From an uncultured Dokdonia sp. (GTDB taxonomy: Bacteria; Bacteroidota; Bacteroidia; Flavobacteriales; Flavobacteriaceae), in assembly GCF_947492815.1 (NCBI RefSeq), contig NZ_CANLOB010000001.1:186001-250000 (forward strand): a DNA stretch of 64,000 nucleotides. Direction: 5' to 3'. The notes below the pieces were generated by a model, which was not told the origin of the DNA, did not search any database, and saw only the letters and a list, made by a program, of their open reading frames with translations. The translations under genes and the position numbers were made by a program. Shown piece by piece: positions 7,287 through 16,650 of the stretch; position 1 is the stretch's first letter, and each line of letters begins with the position of its first letter.

Positions 7287-10238
7287 TTAGTTAGCTCCTA
7301 CTATAATTCTTTTTACTTTATTTAAATCGGCGTTACCAACTTTTACAAAATAAACTCCATTAGACACGTAAGACATATCTATTGTTTTCGTGTAACCACC
7401 ACCGTTATTATCAACTGTGTAGTATGCTAATGTTTGTCCTAATGTATTGTATACTGAGATAGGAAGTTTTTCAGAGAAGCTTGATGCATTATTAAACACC
7501 ACTTCAAATTGATCATTTCCTAAAGAGTGTACTTGTAAATCTGTAGCAGCAAATAACTCATCTTCAGTTCCTAAAGTACCACTAATATTAGCTGTGTAAT
7601 CGTTAGTTCTTCCAAATACTAAATCATCACAAGGATCTAAAAGATCTCCTCCTTGATCATCATCTTCTCCTCTAAGTCTCATTCTGTGCATTCCAGGAGT
7701 AACGTCTGCAGCAACTGTAGAGAAATCTACAGTAAATGCGAAATCAGTTGCAGCAGTTGCTACTAAATCTGTAACAACTAACTCATCTGCTTCAAAAGCG
7801 TTATTATCATTAAAATCAATCCAAATGGCAAAGGTAGAATCGTCAAATCCTACTTGTAATACACCTTCAAATGGGTTTTCGTCAAGTACAAAATTGAAAA
7901 TAATATCAGTATCATCACTATAACCAGCTGGTGAAGTACCACAGTTTGTGGAAATATCTTGATCAGCTAACATAATTTGTGTTACCCCATCATCAAATCC
8001 TGCACAATTAGATTCTGGTTCACAAACCATGTTAGTAACAGTAGCTGTTGTATCATCATTAGTTTCGTCAGAATCTCCTGCAAGTTCAGTTCCTGCAACA
8101 AACACATAATCTCCTAATGCAGAAAGGTCTTCTGTTGCTGTAAATGTATACGTATCTGTCGCTCCAAAAGCTAGAGATCCTGTATATGTTTCCTGAACTG
8201 GTGCTCCACCATCTAATGTATAAAATACTGGAATAGATGTTTGTGTTGCAGTACCAAAGTTTTGAATTTCAATAGTTACTTGTGATGCATCAGAGATTGT
8301 TGCAGTTACACTAACAGCTCCTACATCGTCAGGATTAAGGTGTGTTACGTTTCTTGTTGTAGCATCATTTTCATTAAATTCATCTGCGGCATACACTGTA
8401 GCTGCTACAACTTCATATGTTTGACCTACTACAGAAAAATCTCCTTGTACTGTAAACGTATGTTGTGCACTTGTTCCACTAGCTATTGTTCCTGGGAAAG
8501 CATCAGTTACAACTGTTGTTCCATCAATTGAATAGGTAACATCAAATCCAGAAGCATCTGCTAAACCGAAATTAAAGATCGTTACTGTTACATCTTGTGG
8601 TGCAGCTAAATCACCATCTAATGGAGTATCAATGCTAATTACTCCTATATCATTATCAAAGTCAGACTGAATCTGGAATTTTGCTACGTGGTTTGTATTT
8701 GCATACTCTGTAATAAACCAGAATTCTTTATCATTACTTGGATCTACATCTAATTTTGCATAATCTCCAAATCTAATTCCAGCTACATTTTGAGTTCCGA
8801 TAGCTATTTCAACTTCGTCAATACTCATTGTTCCTGCTGGATCAGAAGCAAAACGTCCTGTATAGAAAGCTCCTACTCTATTATCGGTTGGGTTTGGTGT
8901 TGTAGGACCTGCCATAGAAGAATATCCCATTCCGATATTTCCTTGGTTATCCATAGCCATACTACCCATCCATGCATGTTTTCCATCTGGTCCCATGTAC
9001 GTACCTTCTTGTTCCATTGTCCAAGCACCACCATCTGTTGCTTGACGGAATTCATACCAACGAATTGCTGCAAGCTCACCCGCTGTATCATCTACGTCTA
9101 CTACAAAATTGAAGATTAATGAATTATGAGATGCAAATTTTCTAAACTGCATTTGGTTCATAATTGTTGACTGAAGTGCATCAATATCAGAACCACCTCC
9201 TGGTTGTGTTAAGTTTGCAAAAGCACCTCCATCAAATACATTGTTAAATGGTAACGCAGGAAATTCTTCTGGTGCAGAAACTGTTGAGTTTGCTGGCGTA
9301 TCAAAATCTACATCTAGTGTCCAAATCCAAACCTCATCTTCAGTTACACCTTGAAAACCATCATCTCTCATGTATACAAGAGGAGCTCCTCCTGTAGTAG
9401 GCATCACATCATCAGTAACATTTGCTACTTGAGCACTTGTAAATCCTCCATTAGGAGAGTTAATACCATTTACAACAAATCCTTGAATATTTGCACCAGG
9501 ATCTGCAGCTAATGCAGCATCTCTATCAATTACCCAAACGTCCATTGGTCCGTTATCAGTAATATAGTATCCATCACGCCATATTGATAATTTGTTATAA
9601 TCTGATATTTGAGGGAAAGAATATAATGTCCAGTTTGCAGTTATTGGATCTGGACCATCAGAGACTGCAATCTCTACTCCAGCACCAACAAATAAATACG
9701 AAAGCACCCATCTTTCAGCTTCGCTATCATAAGAAGCAGTTAAATCACAACAACCTCCTGCCGTAAAAATATTATTTACGTTTAACGGTCCTGTAAGATC
9801 ATTTCCATCTTTATCATAAATGATATATCCTGTATTGTATACAATAAATACGTGATCAGGTCCTACAGCTAGTGCTGGATCTGAAGGTGAATTTACGGTG
9901 TTATTTACAACAAAATCACTTTCTAGAGATCTATTTAAGTTAATTGTTTTATCTAATCTATTTGTACTAGATACTACTTGCTCATAACTTACTTGAGATC
10001 CTTTACCTGGAACAACGTTTGATTTTACACCTCTGATGTATCTACCATCTTTAGGTTCTCCGCTTGGAGGGTCGGCAGGGATTAATGTAGAAGATCTAGA
10101 AGCCATTGAAGGAACAACTCGCATAGATGCTGCTTGTCCTACATACTCTAAACTACCACCCTGGTCGTCTTGTTGAGCTGTTGCAGTAAAGCCAAAGGCT
10201 AATAGTGCAAAAGCTGCCACTTTTAGTTTTTTAATCAT
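7287..10238 (-). CDS. T9SS-exported multidomain surface/secreted protein 1
   Basis: A 983-residue secreted protein, probably carried across the outer membrane by the type IX secretion system. The order is: signal peptide (LLAFGFTATAQ); a propeller-like N-terminal region to ~500 (VGPDHVFIVYNTGY, WVLSYLFVGAG); two CARDB-like adhesion domains (~525-740, e.g. VTVTIFNFGLADASGF); a GEVED-type domain (~745-885, GFDDSTFAIWIDFNDNN, FGRTNDYT); and a type A sorting domain in the last ~75 residues (ISVYNTLGQTL, SNGVYFVKV, KRIIVGAN). The next gene upstream encodes a shorter paralog with one CARDB fewer. Function is unknown; the architecture fits adhesion or extracellular binding. Each gene has its own terminator, so they are probably transcribed separately. 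Confidence 0.85.
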   Translation of the reverse strand: MIKKLKVAAFALLAFGFTATAQQDDQGGSLEYVGQAASMRVVPSMASRSSTLIPADPPSGEPKDGRYIRGVKSNVVPGKGSQVSYEQVVSSTNRLDKTINLNRSLESDFVVNNTVNSPSDPALAVGPDHVFIVYNTGYIIYDKDGNDLTGPLNVNNIFTAGGCCDLTASYDSEAERWVLSYLFVGAGVEIAVSDGPDPITANWTLYSFPQISDYNKLSIWRDGYYITDNGPMDVWVIDRDAALAADPGANIQGFVVNGINSPNGGFTSAQVANVTDDVMPTTGGAPLVYMRDDGFQGVTEDEVWIWTLDVDFDTPANSTVSAPEEFPALPFNNVFDGGAFANLTQPGGGSDIDALQSTIMNQMQFRKFASHNSLIFNFVVDVDDTAGELAAIRWYEFRQATDGGAWTMEQEGTYMGPDGKHAWMGSMAMDNQGNIGMGYSSMAGPTTPNPTDNRVGAFYTGRFASDPAGTMSIDEVEIAIGTQNVAGIRFGDYAKLDVDPSNDKEFWFITEYANTNHVAKFQIQSDFDNDIGVISIDTPLDGDLAAPQDVTVTIFNFGLADASGFDVTYSIDGTTVVTDAFPGTIASGTSAQHTFTVQGDFSVVGQTYEVVAATVYAADEFNENDATTRNVTHLNPDDVGAVSVTATISDASQVTIEIQNFGTATQTSIPVFYTLDGGAPVQETYTGSLAFGATDTYTFTATEDLSALGDYVFVAGTELAGDSDETNDDTTATVTNMVCEPESNCAGFDDGVTQIMLADQDISTNCGTSPAGYSDDTDIIFNFVLDENPFEGVLQVGFDDSTFAIWIDFNDNNAFEADELVVTDLVATAATDFAFTVDFSTVAADVTPGMHRMRLRGEDDDQGGDLLDPCDDLVFGRTNDYTANISGTLGTEDELFAATDLQVHSLGNDQFEVVFNNASSFSEKLPISVYNTLGQTLAYYTVDNNGGGYTKTIDMSYVSNGVYFVKVGNADLNKVKRIIVGAN

Positions 10239-10387
10239 GTTATATTATTTAATAGGATTTATAAACGATAAAAGTATCGAAAAAAAAAGACTTTTCTAAA
10301 GAAAAAGTTAAAAGTATTACGATTTGATTAAATATTCATCAATTAATTGCGTATCATAACATCTTGTTTTGAAGATAATTGATAAAA

Positions 10388-10416
10388 AAAAGCCTTGTCA
10401 GGATGACAAGGCTTTT
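10388..10416 (-). terminator. Rho-independent terminator after T9SS cargo gene 2
   Basis: Perfect 13-base arms AAAAGCCTTGTCA / TGACAAGGCTTTT with a three-base loop. On the minus strand it is followed by a run of T, directly after the stop of the second paralog. Confidence 0.85.
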
Positions 10417-10440
10417 ACTATGAGTGTATGTAAGCTATGC

Positions 10441-13113
10441 TTATTTTACAATAATCTTTTTGCTAATTGTAGATCCACCGTCAAGTGTATTAAACTGAAC
10501 GATATAAACTCCTTTAGCAGCGTAAGACATGTCTAAGTTGTAGTTAAACTGGTTTCCTTCTTTGTCAAGGTTATTATAAACAACTTGCTGTCCTAATAAG
10601 TTAAATACATTGATAGAAGCTTTTCCTTCAAATCCTGTATTTAAAGTGATATCAAATAATTGATTATCATTTGTAGAGATCACTAAATCTGATCCTTCAA
10701 ATGCTTGCTCCTCTACATTTAATGCAGGATCAAAGAATGCTGTATAATCATTTGTTCTACCAAATTGTAAATCATCACAAGGATCTAATACATCTCCAGC
10801 AGTACTTTCATCTTCCCCTCTTACACGCATTGTATGCTCTCCTAATAATTCAGCAACAGTAAATGCTGAGATATCTAATGAGAATGCAAAGTCAGTATCT
10901 GCTGTAGCTACTTGCTCAGTTGCAACAACTTCTCCTGATTCGAATATACCATTATCATTCACATCAATCCAGATAGCAAAAATAGAATCATTGAATCCCA
11001 TTTGCAAAACACCATCTATAGAACCAGGACCATCAGGATCAAAAGTAAATATGATATCACGATCATCACTATAACCTGTAGCACCACAGTTTACAACAAG
11101 GTCTTGATCTGCTAATTGTAATAATGTTACACCATCATTAAATCCAGCACAATCAGATACTGGCTCACATAATTCAACTGCGTTAGTTACCATCACAGTA
11201 CTAGAATCATTGTTTGTATTAGAATCATCTGCAAGAAGTGTCGTAGCAAAAATTTCATATGTTTGACCATCTACTCCTAAGTCAGCTTGAGCTGCAAAAG
11301 TGAAAGATTCTGTTGTTCCAGCAGTAATTGTTCCAGAGAACATTTCTGTTGCTATCTCAACTCCATCTACAGAGTAACTCACCATAGGGTTATCTATATC
11401 ATTATTACCAAAGTTTCTTATAGAAACTGTAATATCTTCTGCATTTGTAAGAACACCTCCTGTAGGGCTATCGATACTTGAAACCCCAATATCATCTGGC
11501 ATTGGCTCAAGTAATTCAAAGTTTGCAACTACATCACGACGTGATGGCTCGAAGTATTCTGCAATATGCCAGAAAGTATCATCTACTGGGTCAATAGTAA
11601 GTTGTACATAATCTGCAAATCTGTTAGAAGGGTTTGCAGCAGTACTTTGAGCGATAAGCTCTTCTGCAGATGTCATTACGTTTAATGCATCATCACTCTG
11701 ACGACCTGTATAGCGTATAGAAATTTGATCTGTAGCAGATGAAGATGAATATGCCATAGCAATATCTCCTTCTGTATTCATTACCATACTCGCAGAATAT
11801 GCATCTCTACCATCTGGTGCATTGTATGTACCTTGTTGGAAAATCTCCCAATCTTCAGCGTCACCACCTGTTGGCTGTCTTAATTCATACCAACGAACAC
11901 CTGCTAATTCTCCTCCTGAATCTGCTTCTGTATTAATTACAAAATTTAATACAACAGAGTTATGACCTGCAAATCTTCTATATTGAACTTGATTCATTAC
12001 AGTAGCTTGTAATACATCTAGATCTGGACCTCCTGGTTGTGGTCTGTTAGAGAAACTTCCTCCGTCAAATACAGATACGAATGGTACTAGACCCTCTGCA
12101 GGACCTATTTCTTGAGCAGATACGATACTGTGGTTTGCTGGGTTTGCCCAATCAATTGTAGCTTCCCAAATTTGTAAGTGATCTTCAGCAACTCCAGCCC
12201 ATGCATCATCTTGCATATAAATAATAGGTGCTGGTGTTCCTGGAGCTGGGTGGTTTGCATCTGTGATATGGAAACCTTGTGGGCTATAGAAACCGTTTGT
12301 AGCAATTCCAGGTAATGGGAATCCTACAAACTGTGCTGGGTTACCTTGTAACATTTCGTTACGCTCTACAGCAAATACTCTATCTCCGTTTGCTCCATTG
12401 TTTACGTTTGCAGTTACAATATAAGAATCTCCCCATACAGAGAATTTAGTATAATCAGGAAAAGCTCCTGTACCAAAACCTGTAGTATATACGTGCCATG
12501 CAGATTGCATTGCATCAGGACCTGTAGATACTGCTACGTTAAATCCATTAGGATTGTTATCAAACTCAGTGATTACAAAACGCCCTCTTGGCTCTCCATC
12601 TCCATTGTCTGCTTCAGCATCAAAAAAGATAATTGGATCTCCAATATTGTTTCCTGGAAAGATAGTTCCTAAAGCAAGTTCTGCTGTTTCAGGGTTTCCA
12701 TCTTTATCAAAAATTCTAAATGCACTATTCCAAGCAGCCATATATTGGTTTACACCTGCCGCTCCTGTTGGATCAGATGGTGTTGCTTGAGAAATATCTG
12801 CTGTAAAAATAAGGTTTGGAGCTCTCATTGGAGTCTGTACAGCGTTACGCTGTAGCTCTATTAAAGGATCTGGTCCTTCTGGCATACCCTTACCTGGCAC
12901 AACATTATTTCCTGCTCTCCCTTTAGGGTGGCCTAGTTGTGGTGTATTGTCAGCATACTTTACAGTACCATTCTTAATCTGGTCTGCAATACTAGGAACT
13001 AGTATAGGTGCTGGTAATGTTCCCTTGCTTCCTGCTGGGAATTTTTCTTGAGCGGTAGCATTAAAGCCAAAGGCTAATAATGCAACTACCACTAGTTTCA
13101 TGAACTTACTCAT
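10441..13113 (-). CDS. T9SS-exported multidomain surface/secreted protein 2 (paralog)
   Basis: An 890-residue paralog of the downstream gene. It shares the signal peptide ending in FGFNATAQ, the propeller-like first half, a CARDB-like domain (VTVSIRNFGNNDIDNP), a GEVED-type domain (IFAIWIDVNDNG, FGRTNDYTAFF) and a type A T9SS sorting domain (INVFNLLGQQVV, AKGVYIVQF, KKIIVK). Only one CARDB module is present, against two in the neighbour, so a domain was lost or gained after the tandem duplication. It should be outside the cell or on its surface. The ~130-base gap to glycyl-tRNA synthetase holds a small palindrome ACTATG-tacg-CATAGT but no clear promoter box. Confidence 0.85.
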   Translation of the reverse strand: MSKFMKLVVVALLAFGFNATAQEKFPAGSKGTLPAPILVPSIADQIKNGTVKYADNTPQLGHPKGRAGNNVVPGKGMPEGPDPLIELQRNAVQTPMRAPNLIFTADISQATPSDPTGAAGVNQYMAAWNSAFRIFDKDGNPETAELALGTIFPGNNIGDPIIFFDAEADNGDGEPRGRFVITEFDNNPNGFNVAVSTGPDAMQSAWHVYTTGFGTGAFPDYTKFSVWGDSYIVTANVNNGANGDRVFAVERNEMLQGNPAQFVGFPLPGIATNGFYSPQGFHITDANHPAPGTPAPIIYMQDDAWAGVAEDHLQIWEATIDWANPANHSIVSAQEIGPAEGLVPFVSVFDGGSFSNRPQPGGPDLDVLQATVMNQVQYRRFAGHNSVVLNFVINTEADSGGELAGVRWYELRQPTGGDAEDWEIFQQGTYNAPDGRDAYSASMVMNTEGDIAMAYSSSSATDQISIRYTGRQSDDALNVMTSAEELIAQSTAANPSNRFADYVQLTIDPVDDTFWHIAEYFEPSRRDVVANFELLEPMPDDIGVSSIDSPTGGVLTNAEDITVSIRNFGNNDIDNPMVSYSVDGVEIATEMFSGTITAGTTESFTFAAQADLGVDGQTYEIFATTLLADDSNTNNDSSTVMVTNAVELCEPVSDCAGFNDGVTLLQLADQDLVVNCGATGYSDDRDIIFTFDPDGPGSIDGVLQMGFNDSIFAIWIDVNDNGIFESGEVVATEQVATADTDFAFSLDISAFTVAELLGEHTMRVRGEDESTAGDVLDPCDDLQFGRTNDYTAFFDPALNVEEQAFEGSDLVISTNDNQLFDITLNTGFEGKASINVFNLLGQQVVYNNLDKEGNQFNYNLDMSYAAKGVYIVQFNTLDGGSTISKKIIVK

Positions 13114-13246
13114 CGTGCGTAGTTTTTTGTCTAATTAGTATAAAATTTTTGTTAAAAAGTTGCTAAATTTACTTAAAATCTCGCTAACTACAACACAAAA
13201 AGACACACAATTACTCGTTTTAACTATGTACGCATAGTAAATAGCA

Positions 13247-14782
13247 CTATGAAATCCAGTTCTTAAAACTCACTTGCTGTTCAATAATTCCTTTAATACC
13301 CTCTATAGCTATTCGTTCTTGTTTCATAGAATCACGATGACGTATCGTCACTGTTTTAGTTTTGATTGTATCATGATCTATAGTAATACAAAATGGTGTT
13401 CCAGCAGCATCTTGGCGACGATAACGACGACCTATAGCATCTTTTTCGTCATAAATTACACTAAAATCAAATTTTAAATCATCTATGATTTGTTGTGCAA
13501 TTTCTGGTAATCCATCTTTTTTGACAAGTGGTAAGATAGCAGCTTTCACTGGAGCAAGTATAGAAGGTAATTTTAAAACAACTCTTGAAGATCCATCTTC
13601 TAATACCTCATCTTGCAATGCCGTAGAAAATACTGCTAAAAACATACGATCAAGACCAATAGAAGTCTCAACCACATAAGGAACATAGCTTTCATTAAGT
13701 TCTGGATCAAAGAATTGTAACTTCTTCCCTGAATGTTTTTCATGAGCACTTAAATCATGATTAGTACGAGAATGTATCCCTTCTAATTCTTTAAATCCAA
13801 ATGGAAAATTAAATTCTATATCTGTAGCTGCATTTGCGTAAAAAGCTAATTTCTCATGATCATGAAAACGGTAATTTTCTTCTCCAAGTCCTAATGACTT
13901 ATGCCAGTTTAAACGTGTTTCTTTCCAGTATTCATACCATTTCATTTCTTCTCCTGGACGTACAAAAAATTGCATTTCCATTTGTTCGAATTCTCGCATA
14001 CGGAAAATAAACTGTCTTGCTACAATCTCATTTCTAAAAGCTTTTCCTGTTTGAGCAATTCCAAATGGGATTTTCATTCTTCCTGTTTTTTGAACATTCA
14101 AGAAGTTTACAAAAATACCTTGTGCTGTTTCTGGACGTAAGTACAGATCTGTTGCTGTTTCGGCAGAAGCCCCTAGTTTTGTTCCAAACATCAGGTTAAA
14201 TTGACGTACATCTGTCCAGTTTTTAGATCCAGATTCTGGACATGCAATTTCTAACTCTTCGATAAGAGTTTTTACACCAGCCAAGTCTTCATCTTCCAAC
14301 AATCTTGCAAGTCTAGCAGTAGCGTCTTTTTGTTTTTGACGATATCCCACTACACGAGGATTTGTTGTTTCATATTGATCACGGTCAAAGCTTTCTCCAA
14401 AACGCTTTGCTGCTTTTGCAATTTCTTTTTCAGCTTTTATGTTTAGCTTTTCGGCATAATCCTCTACTAGAACATCTGCTCTGTATCTCTTTTTTGAATC
14501 TTTATTATCTATAAGAGGGTCACTAAATGCGTCTACGTGACCAGAAGCTTTCCAAGTAGTAGGATGCATAAAGATAGCGGCATCTAATCCCACAATGTTC
14601 TGATGCATTTGCACCATACTCTTCCACCAGTACTCTCGTATATTTTTCTTAAGCTCTGCTCCATTTTGGCCATAATCATATACGGCACTTAGTCCGTCAT
14701 AAATTTCACTGCTTCCAAAAATATATCCATATTCTTTTGCGTGGGAGATTACTTTCTTGAATTTATCTTCTTGCTTCGCCAT
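13247..14782 (-). CDS. glyS: Glycyl-tRNA synthetase (single-chain, dimeric type)
   Basis: Class II aminoacyl-tRNA synthetase that charges tRNA-Gly in the cytoplasm. The 511-residue length fits the alpha2 eukaryote/archaea-like form rather than the alpha2-beta2 bacterial form. The N-terminal FGSSEIYDGLSAVYDYG and WWKSMVQ are typical. Motif 2 is visible in FRNEIVARQFIFRMREFEQM and motif 3 in ETSIGLDRMFLAVFSTA. The C-terminal anticodon-binding domain begins near residue 400 (LPSILAPVKAAILPLV, YDEKDAIGRRYRRQD). It lies between a T9SS gene and a coiled-coil gene with no obvious operon partner. Confidence 0.96.
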   Translation of the reverse strand: MAKQEDKFKKVISHAKEYGYIFGSSEIYDGLSAVYDYGQNGAELKKNIREYWWKSMVQMHQNIVGLDAAIFMHPTTWKASGHVDAFSDPLIDNKDSKKRYRADVLVEDYAEKLNIKAEKEIAKAAKRFGESFDRDQYETTNPRVVGYRQKQKDATARLARLLEDEDLAGVKTLIEELEIACPESGSKNWTDVRQFNLMFGTKLGASAETATDLYLRPETAQGIFVNFLNVQKTGRMKIPFGIAQTGKAFRNEIVARQFIFRMREFEQMEMQFFVRPGEEMKWYEYWKETRLNWHKSLGLGEENYRFHDHEKLAFYANAATDIEFNFPFGFKELEGIHSRTNHDLSAHEKHSGKKLQFFDPELNESYVPYVVETSIGLDRMFLAVFSTALQDEVLEDGSSRVVLKLPSILAPVKAAILPLVKKDGLPEIAQQIIDDLKFDFSVIYDEKDAIGRRYRRQDAAGTPFCITIDHDTIKTKTVTIRHRDSMKQERIAIEGIKGIIEQQVSFKNWIS

Positions 14783-14880
14783 AACCTATATGTTATTTAC
14801 TTTATGCTGTTGCTTTATTGTTTTATTTCTTTATACGCTTTATTGCTTCACTCTTCTCATGGTTGTGAATCTCAAGGGTT

Positions 14881-14896
14881 CGCTTTCGCGAAAGCG
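14881..14896. repeat. Dispersed palindrome, core GCTTTCGCGAAAGC
   Basis: CGCTTTCGCGAAAGCG followed by TATAC. Intergenic, about 100 bases upstream of glyS and downstream of the coiled-coil protein gene. Confidence 0.85.
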
Positions 14897-14989
14897 TATA
14901 CCTCTATATAAATTGTTACATAGGTAACATCTTATAATTAAGATCGCAAAAATAGGAATACCGCTTCTTTTGAAGAAATAGAAGGTATG

Positions 14990-15871
14990 TTATTTTAACT
15001 CCAACTCGGAAGTTAATAGAAGTCTGTCTTCATGAAGTACGTTTACAGTATAGATTCCTTTTTCAAAAGTTTGAACGGGAAGTACTAATTCACACACATT
15101 AAAAGGCTTATTACGATAAGGTATCGTGGTACGGGAATTAAAAAGAATATTCTTTCCATTAGAAAGTTTTTCTTCTCTAGGGATTCCTATCATTTTACCA
15201 TCGCTGTTGAATACTTGCACAAAAAACTGAAGATCTCCTGGTTTTGCTAATTTATTTTCATTTATTTCGTAACAAATACGTACCATCTTTGCTCGATTTG
15301 CTCTGGAAGTATTCAAAAACTTACCGCTATTACGTTGTATAACGCCCCTCACTATGAGATTATTTGCTGTAATCTGAGCCCCTAAACTTAATTTTTCTTC
15401 AAGCACTCTTTTATCATTTTCTAATGTGCTTTGCGCTTTAGTTGCTTTTTCTAAAGCATCTTGGGTTTCTGCTTGGAGTTTTGCTAATCGTTCGGTTTCA
15501 TTAAGTAGACTATCATTTTGTTTAAATAATAGTTCGCGCTCACGGCGCATCTTATTGAGTTCTATTCTATATGCTCTTACTATAGATTGTGTTATCTCAT
15601 TACTATCTAAACGCTTTTGTAGTGCTTCTAAGCTTTCTTTGGCATCAGAAAGTTCATTGGAAAGGATATTTTTTTCTGTCAGAATATCATTATACTTCTT
15701 TATTTCTTCTTTAAGTTCTTCTGCTATAAGTGCTTTTTCTTCTTTGAGTCGCGACTCATTTTCTTGCATCTCACCATGCACCTTTATAGTGTATGCTCCC
15801 AAGCTCACAACAACCACACAAAGTAGTATCGTAAGTATAAGAAGTGTGTTTTTAGTACTTTTAGTACCCAT
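14990..15871 (-). CDS. Single-pass membrane protein with long coiled coil
   Basis: A 293-residue protein of unknown function. It has an N-terminal membrane anchor (about residues 9-29) without a lipobox, a continuous coiled coil from ~33 to ~160, and a C-terminal globular beta-rich domain from ~165 (NNLIVRGVIQRNSGK, MVRICYEINEN, LVLPVQTFEKGIYTV). Homologs in Flavobacteriia are often labelled chromosome-partitioning proteins; nothing in this sequence supports that role, since there is no nucleotide-binding motif. The C-terminal domain probably lies in the periplasm. It is divergent from comF, with a 54-base gap. Confidence 0.7.
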   Translation of the reverse strand: MGTKSTKNTLLILTILLCVVVVSLGAYTIKVHGEMQENESRLKEEKALIAEELKEEIKKYNDILTEKNILSNELSDAKESLEALQKRLDSNEITQSIVRAYRIELNKMRRERELLFKQNDSLLNETERLAKLQAETQDALEKATKAQSTLENDKRVLEEKLSLGAQITANNLIVRGVIQRNSGKFLNTSRANRAKMVRICYEINENKLAKPGDLQFFVQVFNSDGKMIGIPREEKLSNGKNILFNSRTTIPYRNKPFNVCELVLPVQTFEKGIYTVNVLHEDRLLLTSELELK

Positions 15872-15925
15872 AGAAATTCTTTATTCCTTGAAAAGTGGTT
15901 AAATTAGAAAAAAAATAACAAATGC

Positions 15926-16606
15926 ATGTTGCAATCATTACGGTATTTTTTATTTCCAAAAGCTTGTCATGCGTGTTCTGAAAGTTTACAAGCTTCAGAA
16001 TATATGATTTGCACGCAATGTAGGCATCACTTACCACTTACTCAGTTTCATTTGTATAACGACAGGGTTGTTCAAAAAGTATTCTACGGGCGTATTATGC
16101 TAGAGCAAGCAACTGCATTGCTCTATTTTGAGAAAAAAGGTCCTGTTCAGGCATTATTACATAATTTAAAATATAATGGTAAAGAAGAGATAAGTTCTTT
16201 TTTAGGTGATTGGTTAGGTCATGAGTTATCACAATTATCTACTTATCAAACTGTAGATGCTGTCATTCCTGTACCTATACACCCTAAAAAAAGAAAAAAA
16301 CGAGGATATAATCAAGTTTCTGGATTTGCAAATACACTAGCTAAACATCTCGATGCTTCACATATTGATGATGTTTTAATAAAATCTAAAAATACCAAGA
16401 CACAAGTTTTTAAAGGTCGTTTTTCTAGAAGTGATGAAATATTAGATGCTTTTTCAATTACAGAAGACCAATCTCTTGAAGGAAAACACATCTTATTAGT
16501 AGATGATATTCTTACTACTGGAGCCACCTTAGAGGCATGTGCATTACAATTACTCAAGATTCCTAAAATAAAGTTAAGTATTGCAACCATGGCAATAGCG
16601 CAATAA
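15926..16606 (+). CDS. comF: ComF family phosphoribosyltransferase-like protein
   Basis: Cytoplasmic protein of the ComF/GntX family, linked in transformable bacteria to uptake of single-stranded DNA. An N-terminal zinc-finger-like part has the pairs CHAC and CTQC. The middle has AVIPVPIHPKKRKKRGYNQV, the family signature. The phosphoribosyltransferase PRPP loop is VDDILTTGATL. The 226-residue length is normal. The short intergenic region with the divergent coiled-coil gene must hold its promoter, but I see no convincing box. Confidence 0.93.
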   Translation: MLQSLRYFLFPKACHACSESLQASEYMICTQCRHHLPLTQFHLYNDRVVQKVFYGRIMLEQATALLYFEKKGPVQALLHNLKYNGKEEISSFLGDWLGHELSQLSTYQTVDAVIPVPIHPKKRKKRGYNQVSGFANTLAKHLDASHIDDVLIKSKNTKTQVFKGRFSRSDEILDAFSITEDQSLEGKHILLVDDILTTGATLEACALQLLKIPKIKLSIATMAIAQ

Positions 16607-16650
16607 GTATTTCGTTTGGCTAAAAATTAGTTGTTTCTTTGTCATATTAA

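Noticed and set aside
8340-9766. Several ORFs opposite the first T9SS gene, including Cys-rich ones
   Set aside because: The Cys/Ser richness results from reading Thr/Ala codons in reverse; no leader or conserved motif.
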